A stretch of DNA of 64,000 nt from the NCBI GenBank assembly GCA_002305165.1, contig DBQI01000010.1:228-64227 (forward strand), in the 5' to 3' direction. The notes beneath the pieces are model-generated. The model had not been told where the DNA came from. It saw only the letters and a list, made by a program, of their open reading frames with translations, and made no database searches. Position 1 is the first letter of the stretch. Each line of letters starts with the position of its first letter. Made by a program: the position numbers and the translations under genes. This document shows positions 49,901-58,761 of the stretch, piece by piece. Origin of the DNA: Armatimonadetes bacterium UBA1398 (GTDB taxonomy: Bacteria > Armatimonadota > Zipacnadia > UBA1398).

Positions 49901-51184
49901 ATGGATGATGTCTCTCCCCTCTCCCGCCCCCTATCGCGTACCTTTCCCAAGGTTCACACCATGCGTGAACGCGCTGACCTCACCTACCGGATACTGGCCG
50001 AGCGGCTAGACATTGTGCTGCCACTCGCTATGGATGACGGGGACCTGGATATGTGGATCGTCCTCTGCCAAGAGGACGACCTCGACCCGATCCACGAGAC
50101 CATGATCCCCCTCGACTGCTGGTGTCCCATCCTGCAGATGCTCGTGTTCATCCGCACCCCCGACGGGATAAGGCGGGTGAGCATCTGCGGCACGAACACC
50201 AAGGACCTCTACGAGCGCCCGTACACCGGCCAGGTGGAGGACGAGCAGTGGAAGGTCTTGCAGTCGCTCGTTCGGGAGGCGGACCCGGGGCGCATCGGCG
50301 TGAATATCGGGTCGGTCCAATGGTGCGCCGGCGGGCTCACCCACAACCTCTTCACCCAACTACGAGAGCGCCTGCCTGAGGGCTATGCGGACCGTCTTGT
50401 CTCGGCCGAGGCAGCATGCACGAGGTGGGCAAGCACCCTGTCGCCAATGCAAATCGACCTCTTCGAGCACGCTGTCGCCGTGGCCCATCACATTCTGGCG
50501 CGGTGCTACAGCCGGGATGCCGTCGTCCCCGGGGTCACGACAGCGACCGACCTGGAGTGGTACTACTGGCAGCAGGCGGTCGATCTCGGGCTCGAGGTCT
50601 CCTTCCGCCCCTTCTTCAATCGGGTACGCAGCGAGGCGGCAGCGGAGGCGTACGGGCCCGACGACAAGGCGCTCCGCCCGGGCGACCTGATCCACTCGGA
50701 TGTCGGCATCAAGTACCTAGGCCTGAACACGGACCATCAGCAGTGGGCCTACATCCTGCGGCCCGGGGAGACGCAGCCTCCGGAGGGCATCCAGCGCCTC
50801 ATGGCCGAGGCGAACCGCCTCCAGAACGTCTTCATGAGCGAGTTCCAGGAGGGGCGCACGGGCAACGAGACGTTGGCGAGCATCCTCACGCGCGCGCGGG
50901 CTGAGGGCATCCCCAACCCCAAGGTGTACTCCCACTCGTTAGGCATGTTCCTGCATGAGCCGGGGCCGCTGATCGGCCTCCCGTGGGAGCAAGAGCGCTG
51001 CGTCGGTCGCGGCGACGTCGCGCTCGTGAGCGGCAACGCCTTCACGGCCGAGTTGGGAGTACGCGACGCGGTGCCCGAATGGGGCGGCCAAGTCGTAGGC
51101 TTCGGCATCGAAGAGGACGTGGTGTTCACCGATGGCGTGTGCCGGATGGTCCACGGGCGCCAGGAGCGCTTTTACCTGATCTAG
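49901..51184 (+). CDS. M24-family metallopeptidase / creatinase-like protein
   Basis: 427 residues from ATG 49901 (AAGGAG 9 bp upstream). The pita-bread metallopeptidase fold is shown by GDLIHSDVGIKYLGLNTDHQQWAY (two Asp ligands), SHSLGMFLHEPGP (His ligand) and FGIEEDVVFTDG (Glu ligand). An N-terminal domain of about 190 residues precedes it, as in prolidase and creatinase. The HGxGHGVG pattern of aminopeptidase P is replaced by SHSLGMFLHEPG, so it is a different subfamily from the tandem pair downstream. The reaction may be Xaa-Pro peptide cleavage or creatinase-like. It is divergent from the sulfatase gene. Confidence 0.82.
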   Translation: MDDVSPLSRPLSRTFPKVHTMRERADLTYRILAERLDIVLPLAMDDGDLDMWIVLCQEDDLDPIHETMIPLDCWCPILQMLVFIRTPDGIRRVSICGTNTKDLYERPYTGQVEDEQWKVLQSLVREADPGRIGVNIGSVQWCAGGLTHNLFTQLRERLPEGYADRLVSAEAACTRWASTLSPMQIDLFEHAVAVAHHILARCYSRDAVVPGVTTATDLEWYYWQQAVDLGLEVSFRPFFNRVRSEAAAEAYGPDDKALRPGDLIHSDVGIKYLGLNTDHQQWAYILRPGETQPPEGIQRLMAEANRLQNVFMSEFQEGRTGNETLASILTRARAEGIPNPKVYSHSLGMFLHEPGPLIGLPWEQERCVGRGDVALVSGNAFTAELGVRDAVPEWGGQVVGFGIEEDVVFTDGVCRMVHGRQERFYLI

Positions 51185-51200
51185 GGTTGGCCCTAGTAGG

Positions 51201-52505
51201 CTACTCCTCCAGTCGGATGCTCACCGAGCGCGCGTGAGCGGTGAGGCCTTCGGCCTTGGCTAGAGTGATGATGTCGCGGCCATCCTCAGTCAGCGCGCCC
51301 GGTGAGTACTCCAGTACCGAACTGCGCCGCATGAAGTCCTCCACGCCGAGAGGGGACGCGTACCGCGCAGTGCCCTCCGTCGGCAGGACGTGGGACGGTC
51401 CTGCCAGGTAGTCACCCACCGGCTCCGGTGTGTGGGCGCCCAGGAAGATGGCGCCCGCCGTGCGGAGCCCCGCGGAGAGCGCCTCGGCCTCCTTCGTGAG
51501 CACCTCGAGGTGTTCCGGAGCGACGGCGTTGGCGACCGCCACGCACTGATCCAGGTCTCGACAGACGACGAGGGCCCCGCGCTGGGCGAGGGACTCCCAC
51601 GCCTCGGCGCCGCGCTCCAAGTCCCCCGTCTGGCGGACAAGCTCGGCGCGCACTTCAGCCGCATGGGCCGCCGAGGGGGTACAGAGAACCGCCGACGAGA
51701 GAGCCCCATGCTCCGCCTGACTGAGTAGGTCCGCTGCCACCCACGAGGCAGGTACTGTGCCATCGCTGATAACGAGCACGTCGCTGGGCCCCGGCAACGA
51801 CTCGATGCCTACCTGGCCGAAGACCTCGCGCTTCGCCAGAGTCACGTAGATGTTCCCTGGGCCCACGATCTTGTCCACCCGCGGGATGGTCTCCGTCCCG
51901 AACGCCAGCGCGGCAACTGCCTGAGGGCCCCCTACACGGAACACCCGGTCGACCCCCGCCTCCCTTGCCGCCGCGAGCATGAGCGGGATCAGGCTGCCGT
52001 CGGGCTTGGACGGCACAACCATCACGATCTCGTCGACGCCGGCCACCCGGGCGGGGGCGGCGCACATGTAGACAGTGCTCGGTAGCGGGGTTCCGCCGGG
52101 CACGTAGATGCCAACCCGTCGCAGCGGCATCCAGCGTTGGCCCAGGGTCCGCCCCGCCTCCCGCTCGATCCACGAGCGAGGAAGGCACCGCTCGTGGAAA
52201 CGCCGCACGCGTTCACAGGCCTTGACCAGCGCCCTACGCTGGTCGTCCGGCAGGCTATCGTAGGCCGTATCGATCTCCTCGCGCGGCACTTCGAAGCGCT
52301 CTGGCGTCGCGTCGGGCCAGTCCAGCCGCCGGACATGCTCCACGAGCGCCGCGTCTCCCCGCGCGGCGACGTCACGCACGATGCGGGATACCTCGGCCGC
52401 TTCCTTGGCGAACTTCAAGAACAGCGGTGGCCGGAGCTCCGAAGCGATCTGCGCGATCGGGGTTTGCCGGGTGTCGTAGGTTCGGATGGACAGAGGCTGC
52501 ATCAT
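51201..52505 (-). CDS. hisD: Histidinol dehydrogenase
   Basis: 434 residues from ATG 52505, which overlaps the stop of the previous gene (sequence ATGATG). HisD catalyses the last two steps of histidine synthesis with NAD+ and Zn2+. Family motifs: VGIYVPGGTPLPSTVYMCAAPARVAGV, RVGGPQAVAALAFGTETIPRVDKIVGPGN, GPSDVLVISD, QAEHGALSSAVL, APEHLEVL (His ligand region) and GPSHVLPTEGTARYASPL. No other his genes are nearby, so it is either an isolated biosynthetic gene or a HisD-like dehydrogenase. Coupling to two M24 peptidases is odd. Confidence 0.92.
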   Translation of the reverse strand: MMQPLSIRTYDTRQTPIAQIASELRPPLFLKFAKEAAEVSRIVRDVAARGDAALVEHVRRLDWPDATPERFEVPREEIDTAYDSLPDDQRRALVKACERVRRFHERCLPRSWIEREAGRTLGQRWMPLRRVGIYVPGGTPLPSTVYMCAAPARVAGVDEIVMVVPSKPDGSLIPLMLAAAREAGVDRVFRVGGPQAVAALAFGTETIPRVDKIVGPGNIYVTLAKREVFGQVGIESLPGPSDVLVISDGTVPASWVAADLLSQAEHGALSSAVLCTPSAAHAAEVRAELVRQTGDLERGAEAWESLAQRGALVVCRDLDQCVAVANAVAPEHLEVLTKEAEALSAGLRTAGAIFLGAHTPEPVGDYLAGPSHVLPTEGTARYASPLGVEDFMRRSSVLEYSPGALTEDGRDIITLAKAEGLTAHARSVSIRLEE

Positions 52506-53581
52506 TGCCACTCCCCCGGCTGGCACAGCTTCGGAGGCTTCGGGGCATGCGAGAGGGACCGGAAGCCGGTCTCCGTGACGATCCCCAGGTCCTCGATCCG
52601 CACCCCACCCAAGCCCTCGATGTAGATCCCGGGCTCTATGGTGATCGCGTTGCCAGCGGCCAGCACGTAGCCCGGACGCACATGGGGCGGGTGTTTGGCG
52701 ATGCCGAGACCGTGTCCGAGGCCGTGGTTGAACTGCTCTCCGAACCCCGCCTCCTCGATCACTGAGCGGGCGGCGCGATCTACCTCCTCGCCAGTGGCTC
52801 CGCTATGGACCGCGGCGCAGCCGGCTATCTGGGCGCGATAGACAGTCTCGTAAACCTCGCGCTGCCTCTCGGTTGCCTCGCCCACGACCACCGTGCGTGT
52901 GAGGTCAGAGTTGTACCCGTCGTAGACACAGCCGAAGTCCACCTTGACGAAGTCACCCGCCTCGACCGCTCGGGAGGTGGGGACGTGGTGCGGGTACGCC
53001 GAGTTGGGTCCTGAAGCGACGATCGCGAACCCGTGTGCCTCCGCTCCGTGCTCGAGTTGCAGCTCGGCCAGTCGTTGTGCCAGCCGCACTTCCGTGGCGC
53101 CCGGGATGATCTCGCCCTGGATCTCCTCCCAGACGCGATCGGTGATACGGCAAGCCTCGGCCATGGCGCGGATCTCGTCATCGTCCTTCACGGCCATAAT
53201 GGGGTCGACCAGTCCCGGCGCCGGCACGAGTTCCGTCCCTGGCAGGGCCGCCTCCCACTCGTGTAGTCTAGCGACGGTGACAGCGTCGGAGTCGTACGCC
53301 ACCCGAGATCCCGCCCCGAGCTCCCGAAGCGCGCCGGGCACCAGCTCCAGCCCCTGGCCACCGATGACGGGAGTGACCCCCACAGTCCTGTTCTTGGCTG
53401 CCGTCGCGTAGCGGCCATCCGTCACAAGCCAGGCCTGCTCTTCCGTCAGTACCAGATCACCGAAGGAGCCCGCGAAGCCGCACAGATACCGGATGGCATC
53501 CCGGCGAGCCACTACCGCCGCCTGCACAGCCAGCCCCGCCATCCGTGCCCGCAGCGCCTTGAGCCGTCGCACGTAGTTCAT
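52502..53581 (-). CDS. M24-family Xaa-Pro peptidase, tandem copy A
   Basis: 359 residues from the ATG at 53581. Metal ligands are visible: VKVDFGCVYDGYNSDLTRT (two Asp), NHGLGHGLGIAKHP (His), ITIEPGIYIEG (Glu) and VRIEDLGIV (Glu). The N-terminal ~120 residues form the aminopeptidase P-type lid domain. It is almost the same length as copy B (358 residues) just upstream, so the two are tandem paralogues; in the fourth motif copy A has HP where copy B has HE. Both should remove Xaa-Pro dipeptides or N-terminal residues before proline. It is coupled to hisD. Confidence 0.9.
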   Translation of the reverse strand: MNYVRRLKALRARMAGLAVQAAVVARRDAIRYLCGFAGSFGDLVLTEEQAWLVTDGRYATAAKNRTVGVTPVIGGQGLELVPGALRELGAGSRVAYDSDAVTVARLHEWEAALPGTELVPAPGLVDPIMAVKDDDEIRAMAEACRITDRVWEEIQGEIIPGATEVRLAQRLAELQLEHGAEAHGFAIVASGPNSAYPHHVPTSRAVEAGDFVKVDFGCVYDGYNSDLTRTVVVGEATERQREVYETVYRAQIAGCAAVHSGATGEEVDRAARSVIEEAGFGEQFNHGLGHGLGIAKHPPHVRPGYVLAAGNAITIEPGIYIEGLGGVRIEDLGIVTETGFRSLSHAPKPPKLCQPGEWQ

Positions 53582-53643
53582 CGTCAGGTCTCGACCTCTC
53601 GTGTTCGCGTGAGGAGTCAGGGGACAGGCAGTCTGGCGATGCT

Positions 53644-54720
53644 CTACCCGTCCACGGTTCCCGGCGGGGAGGGCCAGGCGGGTTTGGGGCTCGTCGTCAG
53701 CGGACGCGAGCCTGAGCGCGTCACGAAGACGGTGTCCTCGATCCGAACGCCTCCCCATCCCTCGAGATAGATGCCGGGCTCGACGGTGACCACATGGCCC
53801 GGCTCGAAGATCGTGCCCCTCCCCACGCCGGGGAGCTCGTGAACGTCGCGACCCACCCCGTGCCCCAATCCGTGAGTGAAGTACTTGTCGTAGCCGGCCT
53901 CCTTGATGATCTCGCGGGCCTTGTTGGCCACGTCCTCGCCGCTCACTCCCGGCGCGATCATCGCCGCCGAGTCCACCTGGGCGCGGTATACCGCGTTGTA
54001 CACCTCGCGGTGCTTTTCGGTGGGCTCGCCGATGAACACCGTGCGCGTCATGTCCGATCGGTAGCCCTTGTAGAGGGCGCCGAAGTCGAAGGTGATGAAG
54101 TCGCCCTCCCTGATGCGGCGGTCGCCTGTCTCGTGGTGTGGGATCGCTGAGTTAGGGCCAGATGCGACGATGGAGTCAAAGCCGACTCCCGAGGCGCCTC
54201 GCGCCTTCATCGCGGCCTCCAGCTGGTTCGACAGCTCAACCTCGGTGACTCCTGGCACGATGGACGGCTGCAGAGCGGCCCAGGCTTCGTCCGCTATGGC
54301 GGCCGCGCGCTCGATGAGCGCGATCTCGTCGGGGTCCTTGACTGCGCGGATCTCCTCGAGGACCCGGCTCTCGGGCCGCAGCTCGGCACGCCTCACGCCA
54401 GCCTGCAACTCGCTGAGCCGGCTGTCGGTCAGGTGGGTGGGCTCATAGGCCAGGCGGGGGCGCCCAGGCAGCTCGTTGACCACATCGGCCAGGGACTTGC
54501 CGAGGGTGACGCGGTAACCCTTCGCCACCTCCCGCGCGCGGATCTCGTAGCGTCCGTCGGTCACGAGGTAGGCGCGACCGGGGGCGATGACGAGAGTCGC
54601 CGCCGATCCCGAAAACCCCGTCAGATAGGCCACGTTCTCACGACTGGTAACGATGGCGCCGTCGGCGCCGAGTTCGCTGAGCCTCTGCCGGAACTTGGCG
54701 AGGCGAAGAAGTGTCCTCAC
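53644..54720 (-). CDS. M24-family Xaa-Pro peptidase, tandem copy B
   Basis: 358 residues. The N-terminus (RQRLSELGADGAIVTSRENVAYLTGFSGSAATLVI) and the metal ligand motifs ITFDFGALYKGYRSDMTRT, THGLGHGVGRDVHELP, VTVEPGIYLEG and VRIEDTVFV place it in the aminopeptidase P/prolidase family. It retains HGLGHGVGRDVHE, the classical form of the motif. It is 62 bp upstream of copy A and likely the first gene of a three-gene unit with copy A and hisD. Confidence 0.92.
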   Translation of the reverse strand: MRTLLRLAKFRQRLSELGADGAIVTSRENVAYLTGFSGSAATLVIAPGRAYLVTDGRYEIRAREVAKGYRVTLGKSLADVVNELPGRPRLAYEPTHLTDSRLSELQAGVRRAELRPESRVLEEIRAVKDPDEIALIERAAAIADEAWAALQPSIVPGVTEVELSNQLEAAMKARGASGVGFDSIVASGPNSAIPHHETGDRRIREGDFITFDFGALYKGYRSDMTRTVFIGEPTEKHREVYNAVYRAQVDSAAMIAPGVSGEDVANKAREIIKEAGYDKYFTHGLGHGVGRDVHELPGVGRGTIFEPGHVVTVEPGIYLEGWGGVRIEDTVFVTRSGSRPLTTSPKPAWPSPPGTVDG

Positions 54721-54811
54721 TTGCTTGGTACCGCCTTTCGCGCAGGGTGGCGCCGCGTCGCGCCTAGCGAGGTTCTGTCGGCCTCGAACCCAGGCCTGCC
54801 CAGATCGCGGT

Positions 54812-55789
54812 TCAGCTCACCTGGACCAGGCTCCACGTGCCCGAGAACTGGCCCTGGCCCCGCCCGGCGTGAGTGGGAGCCAGCAGGCACAGGATCCCGT
54901 ACCATCCGGACCCGTTATACCACCTGACGGTGGCCTCGAAGTCGCCCGTGTCCGGATCGTACGTGAACTCCCCCCGGCCTCCGTCGGACTGGTAGTACAT
55001 CCCTTCGCCAATCACCGGCCGAAGAACCCGATGGTCGGACGGCAACTCGTAGCTCATCCTGGCAGCGCACTCAGCGACCGTCAACGGCTCCGGCGGGTCC
55101 TTGTGGTAGACCAGAATGTAGTCCAGCCGGTACCGGCTCGGGTCCAGGACGCGGCCAGAGTAGGCGAGCTGTTCTCGGCTCGTGGACTCGAGCGGTACCT
55201 CGTCTAACTCCACATACCGAGCCGTGTACTCCTGGACGTACCGCAGCTGGTTGCCGGACAGAGCTAGGCCAATGCCCACATGGGTCAGGTGGGGATCCAG
55301 AATGGTTCGGCGGTGGCCGTCGTTCGGCGGCCTCTCGGCGAGCATGAGGTCCTGAAACTCGTCCAGGAGATGGAGCACCCCGCGCCTCGTCCAACTGACA
55401 TTGGGGCCGCTCCAGGCCCAGGCGCAGGCGTTCTCGGCTACATACGGCCCGCCCCCGTACAGCCCCCAGCGGTCCAGGGGTGACAGCCCCTCGAGCGTGT
55501 AGTGGCCCACCGTATCATCTCTGAGCGACACGGCACAGAAGAGATCCCCGACCTCTGCCGCGTCTTCATCCCACTCCAGCGGAGGCAGTCCCTCCACGTC
55601 ACGATCGAAGTTGATCCGCTCCAGCGCGGCCTGCCGGATCTCCGAGACCTCCTCCTCGGTGAAGGGCCCCCGCGGAATCTCCGTAGGCTCTGGCGCCGCG
55701 ATGTCAGCGTCCTCGGGGGCAGCGAGGCAGGCCGCCATCCCGAACGCTGACATGGCGCACAGCGCCAAAACCATGAGCCTAGTGATCAT
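54812..55789 (-). CDS. CAP-domain (SCP/PR1) lipoprotein
   Basis: 325 residues. The signal (LMVLALCAMSAFGMAAC) ends in a lipobox, followed by an acidic Pro/Ala linker. The CAP domain is seen as RINFDRDVEGLPPLEWDEDAAEVG, HYTLEGLSPLDRWGLYG, ENACAWA and HRRTILDPHLTHVGIGLAL. CAP proteins bind sterols or lipids, or act as secreted defence/toxin-type proteins; in bacteria the role is largely unknown. The C-terminal ~120 residues after the CAP domain form an extra beta-rich region. It lies 14 bp downstream of mnmA, same strand. Confidence 0.85.
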   Translation of the reverse strand: MITRLMVLALCAMSAFGMAACLAAPEDADIAAPEPTEIPRGPFTEEEVSEIRQAALERINFDRDVEGLPPLEWDEDAAEVGDLFCAVSLRDDTVGHYTLEGLSPLDRWGLYGGGPYVAENACAWAWSGPNVSWTRRGVLHLLDEFQDLMLAERPPNDGHRRTILDPHLTHVGIGLALSGNQLRYVQEYTARYVELDEVPLESTSREQLAYSGRVLDPSRYRLDYILVYHKDPPEPLTVAECAARMSYELPSDHRVLRPVIGEGMYYQSDGGRGEFTYDPDTGDFEATVRWYNGSGWYGILCLLAPTHAGRGQGQFSGTWSLVQVS

Positions 55790-55803
55790 GTACCGGCCTC
55801 CTA

Positions 55804-56835
55804 CTAGCCTTCGCCCGCGGCGATGAACCCTCCGCCAACGACGGTGTCTCCTTCATAGACGACCGCCGACTGCCCTGGCGCCCCGCCGTAGAGCGTCTCA
55901 TCCAGATGAACCGATGCTTGTGAGCCCTCACGCTGCACCATACACGGCAGGGGCGCTGAGCGGTACCGGGGCATCACCGTAAGCCCTCGATCGGGCCCCT
56001 CTTGGCGCCAAATGCACTCCCGAAGATGCAGGGTCCTGGTCGCGAGGCTGTCTCGCGGCCCCACCACCACTCGGCGTTCCTCGGGGTCGATGCGTATCAC
56101 GTAGAGGGCGGGGCCCCCACCGATGCCTAGGCCCCGTCGCTGCCCGACCGTGAACCCGCCGATCCCAGGGTGGACCCCAAGCACGCGTCCACTCCCATCG
56201 ACGATCTCGCCCGGCTCGCCGGCTTCAGGATGGCGCGCGGCCACCAGCTCCACCATCTCTCTCGCCTCGCCGAAGCACACATCCTGGCTCTCGGGGCGGT
56301 TCCAGACCTGTAGCCCACGCCTCTGCGCCTCGGCTCTGACCTCCTGCTTACTGGACTCGCCCAACGGTAACTCGAGCTGCGCCAGCGTACTCTGCGGTAC
56401 GCGATAGAGGAAGTAGGATTGGTCCTTGCTCCGATCCAGACCTCGAAGCAGCCGCGGAGTCGGCCCCGAGTGATCCACCCGTGCGTAATGCCCCGTCGCC
56501 AACCGGTCGCACTCCATGCGTCGGGCGAGCTCCACAGCTGCAGCGAGCTTCACAGCGGGGTTGCACAGAACGCATGGGTTTGGGGTTACGCCGGCGGCAT
56601 ATGCGGCTGCAAGAGGGGCCAGTACCTCCTCCTCGAACGTCGCCGAGAGATCCACTAGGTGGTGCTCTATGCCCAGATGCCGCGCCACCCCGGCGGCCAG
56701 ATCGACAGGGTCGTCGTGACTGCGGCCGCCCACGAGCCGGTAGGTTACGCCCACCACGTCGTCGCCTCGGTCGAGCAGGCGAACCGCGGCCATTGAGCTA
56801 TCCAGGCCGCCGCTCATCAGAGCCAAGATCCGCAC
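55804..56835 (-). CDS. mnmA: tRNA 2-thiouridylase MnmA
   Basis: 343 residues from GTG 56835 (GGAGG upstream); residues before that do not match the family. It adds sulfur at U34 of tRNA-Lys, -Glu and -Gln. The adenylation loop is LALMSGGLDSSMAAVRL, the first catalytic Cys region is TPNPCVLCN, and the second is SQDVCFGEA. GIGGFTVGQRRGLGIG and DSLATRTLHLRECIW match the tRNA-binding and C-terminal parts. Start codon and SD fit well. It is followed by the CAP lipoprotein gene, which is unrelated in function. Confidence 0.9.
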   Translation of the reverse strand: MRILALMSGGLDSSMAAVRLLDRGDDVVGVTYRLVGGRSHDDPVDLAAGVARHLGIEHHLVDLSATFEEEVLAPLAAAYAAGVTPNPCVLCNPAVKLAAAVELARRMECDRLATGHYARVDHSGPTPRLLRGLDRSKDQSYFLYRVPQSTLAQLELPLGESSKQEVRAEAQRRGLQVWNRPESQDVCFGEAREMVELVAARHPEAGEPGEIVDGSGRVLGVHPGIGGFTVGQRRGLGIGGGPALYVIRIDPEERRVVVGPRDSLATRTLHLRECIWRQEGPDRGLTVMPRYRSAPLPCMVQREGSQASVHLDETLYGGAPGQSAVVYEGDTVVGGGFIAAGEG

Positions 56836-56917
56836 CAAGCACCTCCAGGTGGAGGTTCGGTCCATCACCTCCCCACCCTCCACGCGTCGGCAACTTGATC
56901 CATTTTGCAGGAATCTC

Positions 56918-56946
56918 TTGACAGCATTGCACTCAGGGTTTATGCT
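56918..56946 (+). promoter_or_regulatory. Consensus sigma70-type promoter for hsp20
   Basis: -35 TTGACA (56918-56923), exactly 17 bases, -10 TATGCT (56941-56946). Predicted start near 56953, about 60 nt before the ATG. No CIRCE inverted repeat was recognised, so regulation of this heat-shock gene is not visible. Confidence 0.82.
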
Positions 56947-57014
56947 TCAGAGTAGTCAAGACGGAAGCCACAGTCGTGGCAACATGGCGACACACCGCGG
57001 GAGGTGCTCACAGA

Positions 57015-57458
57015 ATGACGAAGCTCATGAGAGTCAACAGAGGCGGCGACGCGATCGAGGCAATGCGGCGGGACATGGAGTCCCTGTTGGGCTATGCACC
57101 CCGCTTCTCCGGCGAAGGCCGCATCGCGACGGCATGGTTCCCCATCGACCTGGTCGAGACGGCTGACGGGTACGAGGTCGTGGCCGAGGTGCCGGGCGTA
57201 CCCAAGGAGGACATCGAGATCTCGCTCGAAGACAATGTGCTCACGTTGAAGGTCAGCAAGCGCATGGCGGAGCTTGCCGAGGGCGACTCCGTCCACGTGC
57301 GGGAGCGCGTGTTCGGCGACTTCACCCGCTCCATCTCCCTGCCGCGAGACATCGACGCGGACAGAGTGACCGCAGGGAGAGACAACGGTATAGTCACGGT
57401 GTCCATCCCCAAGGCGGAGAGTTCCAAGCCGCGCCAGATACAGATCAGCGCGGACTAG
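57015..57458 (+). CDS. Small heat shock protein (Hsp20 / alpha-crystallin)
   Basis: 147 residues from ATG 57015 (GGGAGGTG 9 bp upstream). The alpha-crystallin domain is visible: WFPIDLVETADGYEVVAEVPGVPKEDIEISLEDNVLTL, FGDFTRSISLPRDIDADRVTAGRDNGIVTV, and the C-terminal IPKAESSKPRQIQI, with an IQI (IxI) motif that anchors oligomers. It is an ATP-independent holdase for unfolded proteins. It has its own promoter and is followed by a strong stem-loop. Confidence 0.94.
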   Translation: MTKLMRVNRGGDAIEAMRRDMESLLGYAPRFSGEGRIATAWFPIDLVETADGYEVVAEVPGVPKEDIEISLEDNVLTLKVSKRMAELAEGDSVHVRERVFGDFTRSISLPRDIDADRVTAGRDNGIVTVSIPKAESSKPRQIQISAD

Positions 57459-57479
57459 CTCACGAGGCGGGAATCGCGG

Positions 57480-57514
57480 ATGAGGAGGTCGGGCCAACGG
57501 TCCGACCTCCTCAT
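57480..57514 (+). terminator. 13-bp stem-loop after hsp20
   Basis: ATGAGGAGGTCGG (57480-57492) pairs with 57502-57514, with a 9-base loop. It lies 21 bp after the hsp20 stop. The following bases are TGCGTGTGT, so it lacks a true T tract. Confidence 0.6.
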
Positions 57515-57592
57515 TGCGTGTGTGGACTTCCACCGGATGTGGGATAATGCGGGGTACCGGACGTCTGTGGTACTGAGGTGGTAGTGACCGCG

Positions 57593-58357
57593 ATGCTCAT
57601 TCGGGTCCTTACGGCAGGGGGGGGGCTCGCCGATGCGACAGTCCGAGCGGCAGCTCACCATGCCAGTCGGGCGGACCACATCGAGGTTCGACTGCTTCTC
57701 GACGTGCGATGGCTGGAACCGCTGAACGCCGATCCTGAGTTCTTCGCCACGCCCTTCACCCCCGAGGAGGAGGACCCCGCCACCCAGACCTTCTTCCAGG
57801 AGATGGATGAGCAGCTGGAAGTCTACCGAGAGATCTGCAGCGAGTCGGCAGCCACTTTCACAGCTATTCGGGTGCTCGGCATGCCGGATGAGGCGGTCAG
57901 CCGAGCCGCCCGCGGCGCCGACCTGCTGGTGCTTCCCCATCCCACGGGCGCCTCTGCCGAGCTGCGCAAAGCGATCCAGGCTGCCGTTGCGGCGCCGCCA
58001 GTGCCCCTGCTGCTCGTCGCGCACTCGGAGACCGCACAGGCAGCCACCGTTGAGAGTGAGGGTGAGGCGCGCGGCCTGAACGGCGCCCATGTGCTCCTCG
58101 GTTCGCTGCTGGGGGGCAAGGTGAGACGGATCGCCGTTGACGCTGGCACCCCGGCTGAACCGTTCCGCTCTCTGGCGCCTCTGGTGGTGGAGACCTCCAA
58201 TGGTTCCGCGTTGACCGACGACGAGGTAGACCCTGAGGAGGTGTACGTTCTGCTCAACGCGAGCCGGGCGAAGGGGTTCCTGGGCAGTCGTGCGCTCGCC
58301 AGGCGGCGCCTATCGCCTCAAAGGAACCTTCTGTTGGTTCCGGACCACAGGAAGTAG
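57593..58357 (+). CDS. Universal-stress-protein-like protein of unknown function
   Basis: 254 residues from ATG 57593 (GAGGTGG about 12 bp upstream); GTG 57584 or 57578 are alternative starts. The first half (MLIRVLTAGGGLADATVRAAAHHA, EVRLLLDVRWL, AVSRAARGADLLVLPHP) resembles the alternating beta-alpha pattern of USP domains. A second weaker half follows (GKVRRIAVDAG). The usual ATP-binding GxGxxG of USPs is not obvious. It lies between hsp20 and a lipoprotein and may belong to a stress-response group; inference only. Confidence 0.6.
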   Translation: MLIRVLTAGGGLADATVRAAAHHASRADHIEVRLLLDVRWLEPLNADPEFFATPFTPEEEDPATQTFFQEMDEQLEVYREICSESAATFTAIRVLGMPDEAVSRAARGADLLVLPHPTGASAELRKAIQAAVAAPPVPLLLVAHSETAQAATVESEGEARGLNGAHVLLGSLLGGKVRRIAVDAGTPAEPFRSLAPLVVETSNGSALTDDEVDPEEVYVLLNASRAKGFLGSRALARRRLSPQRNLLLVPDHRK

Positions 58358-58369
58358 ATTCGTGGCCTT

Positions 58370-58723
58370 CTAGAAGGTGGGCGGAGTGACGACGAACTCG
58401 TCGAAGCTACCGCCCTTTAGGGCAACGAGCCCGTCCTCGGTCATGTAGACACTGTACTCCGGCGGCGTGGCCTCGAGCGGATCGACCACCCAGATCTGCT
58501 GCACGGCCTTGCGACCATCGGGCAGCGTCGTCTGGTCCTGCCGGATGAGTATGCCGCGCTCAGTGAGCTCCGCGGGTGGCGGATCGCCGACGGCAAGCAC
58601 GTCACCGTGCTCGCTGACGTACCGGAATGCCGCATAGGCTGGCTGGCTGACCTTCTCGGCGCAGCCGAGCAGCCCCGTGAGCAGTGCAAGCAGAGCGTAG
58701 GCGGCGATCCGATGTCCCCTCAT
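58370..58723 (-). CDS. Small lipoprotein of unknown function
   Basis: 117 residues from the ATG at 58723 (GGAGGGAGGAA upstream). The signal AAYALLALLTGLLGC ends in a lipobox (LLGC). The mature part (FRYVSEHGDVLAVGDPPPAELTERGILIRQDQTTLPDGRKAVQQIWVV) is beta-rich with no recognised family. Its stop codon lies within the palindrome CCTTCTAGAAGG shared with the end of the convergent USP-like gene (13 bp apart). Confidence 0.65.
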   Translation of the reverse strand: MRGHRIAAYALLALLTGLLGCAEKVSQPAYAAFRYVSEHGDVLAVGDPPPAELTERGILIRQDQTTLPDGRKAVQQIWVVDPLEATPPEYSVYMTEDGLVALKGGSFDEFVVTPPTF

Positions 58724-58761
58724 GGTTCCTCCCTCCACCTTCAACTATAACACTGAAGCGC

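Noticed and set aside
51181..51196. Inverted repeat CTAGGG-TTGG-CCCTAG at the end of the M24 gene
   Set aside because: Only 6 bp, no T tract; too weak to call a terminator between the convergent genes.
54721..54811. Possible tRNA T-arm (GGGTTCGAGG on the minus strand)
   Set aside because: No acceptor or anticodon arm can be built around it.
56918..56960. CIRCE element upstream of hsp20
   Set aside because: TTGCACTC is present but no GAGTGC partner occurs at a 9-base spacing; read as a plain promoter.
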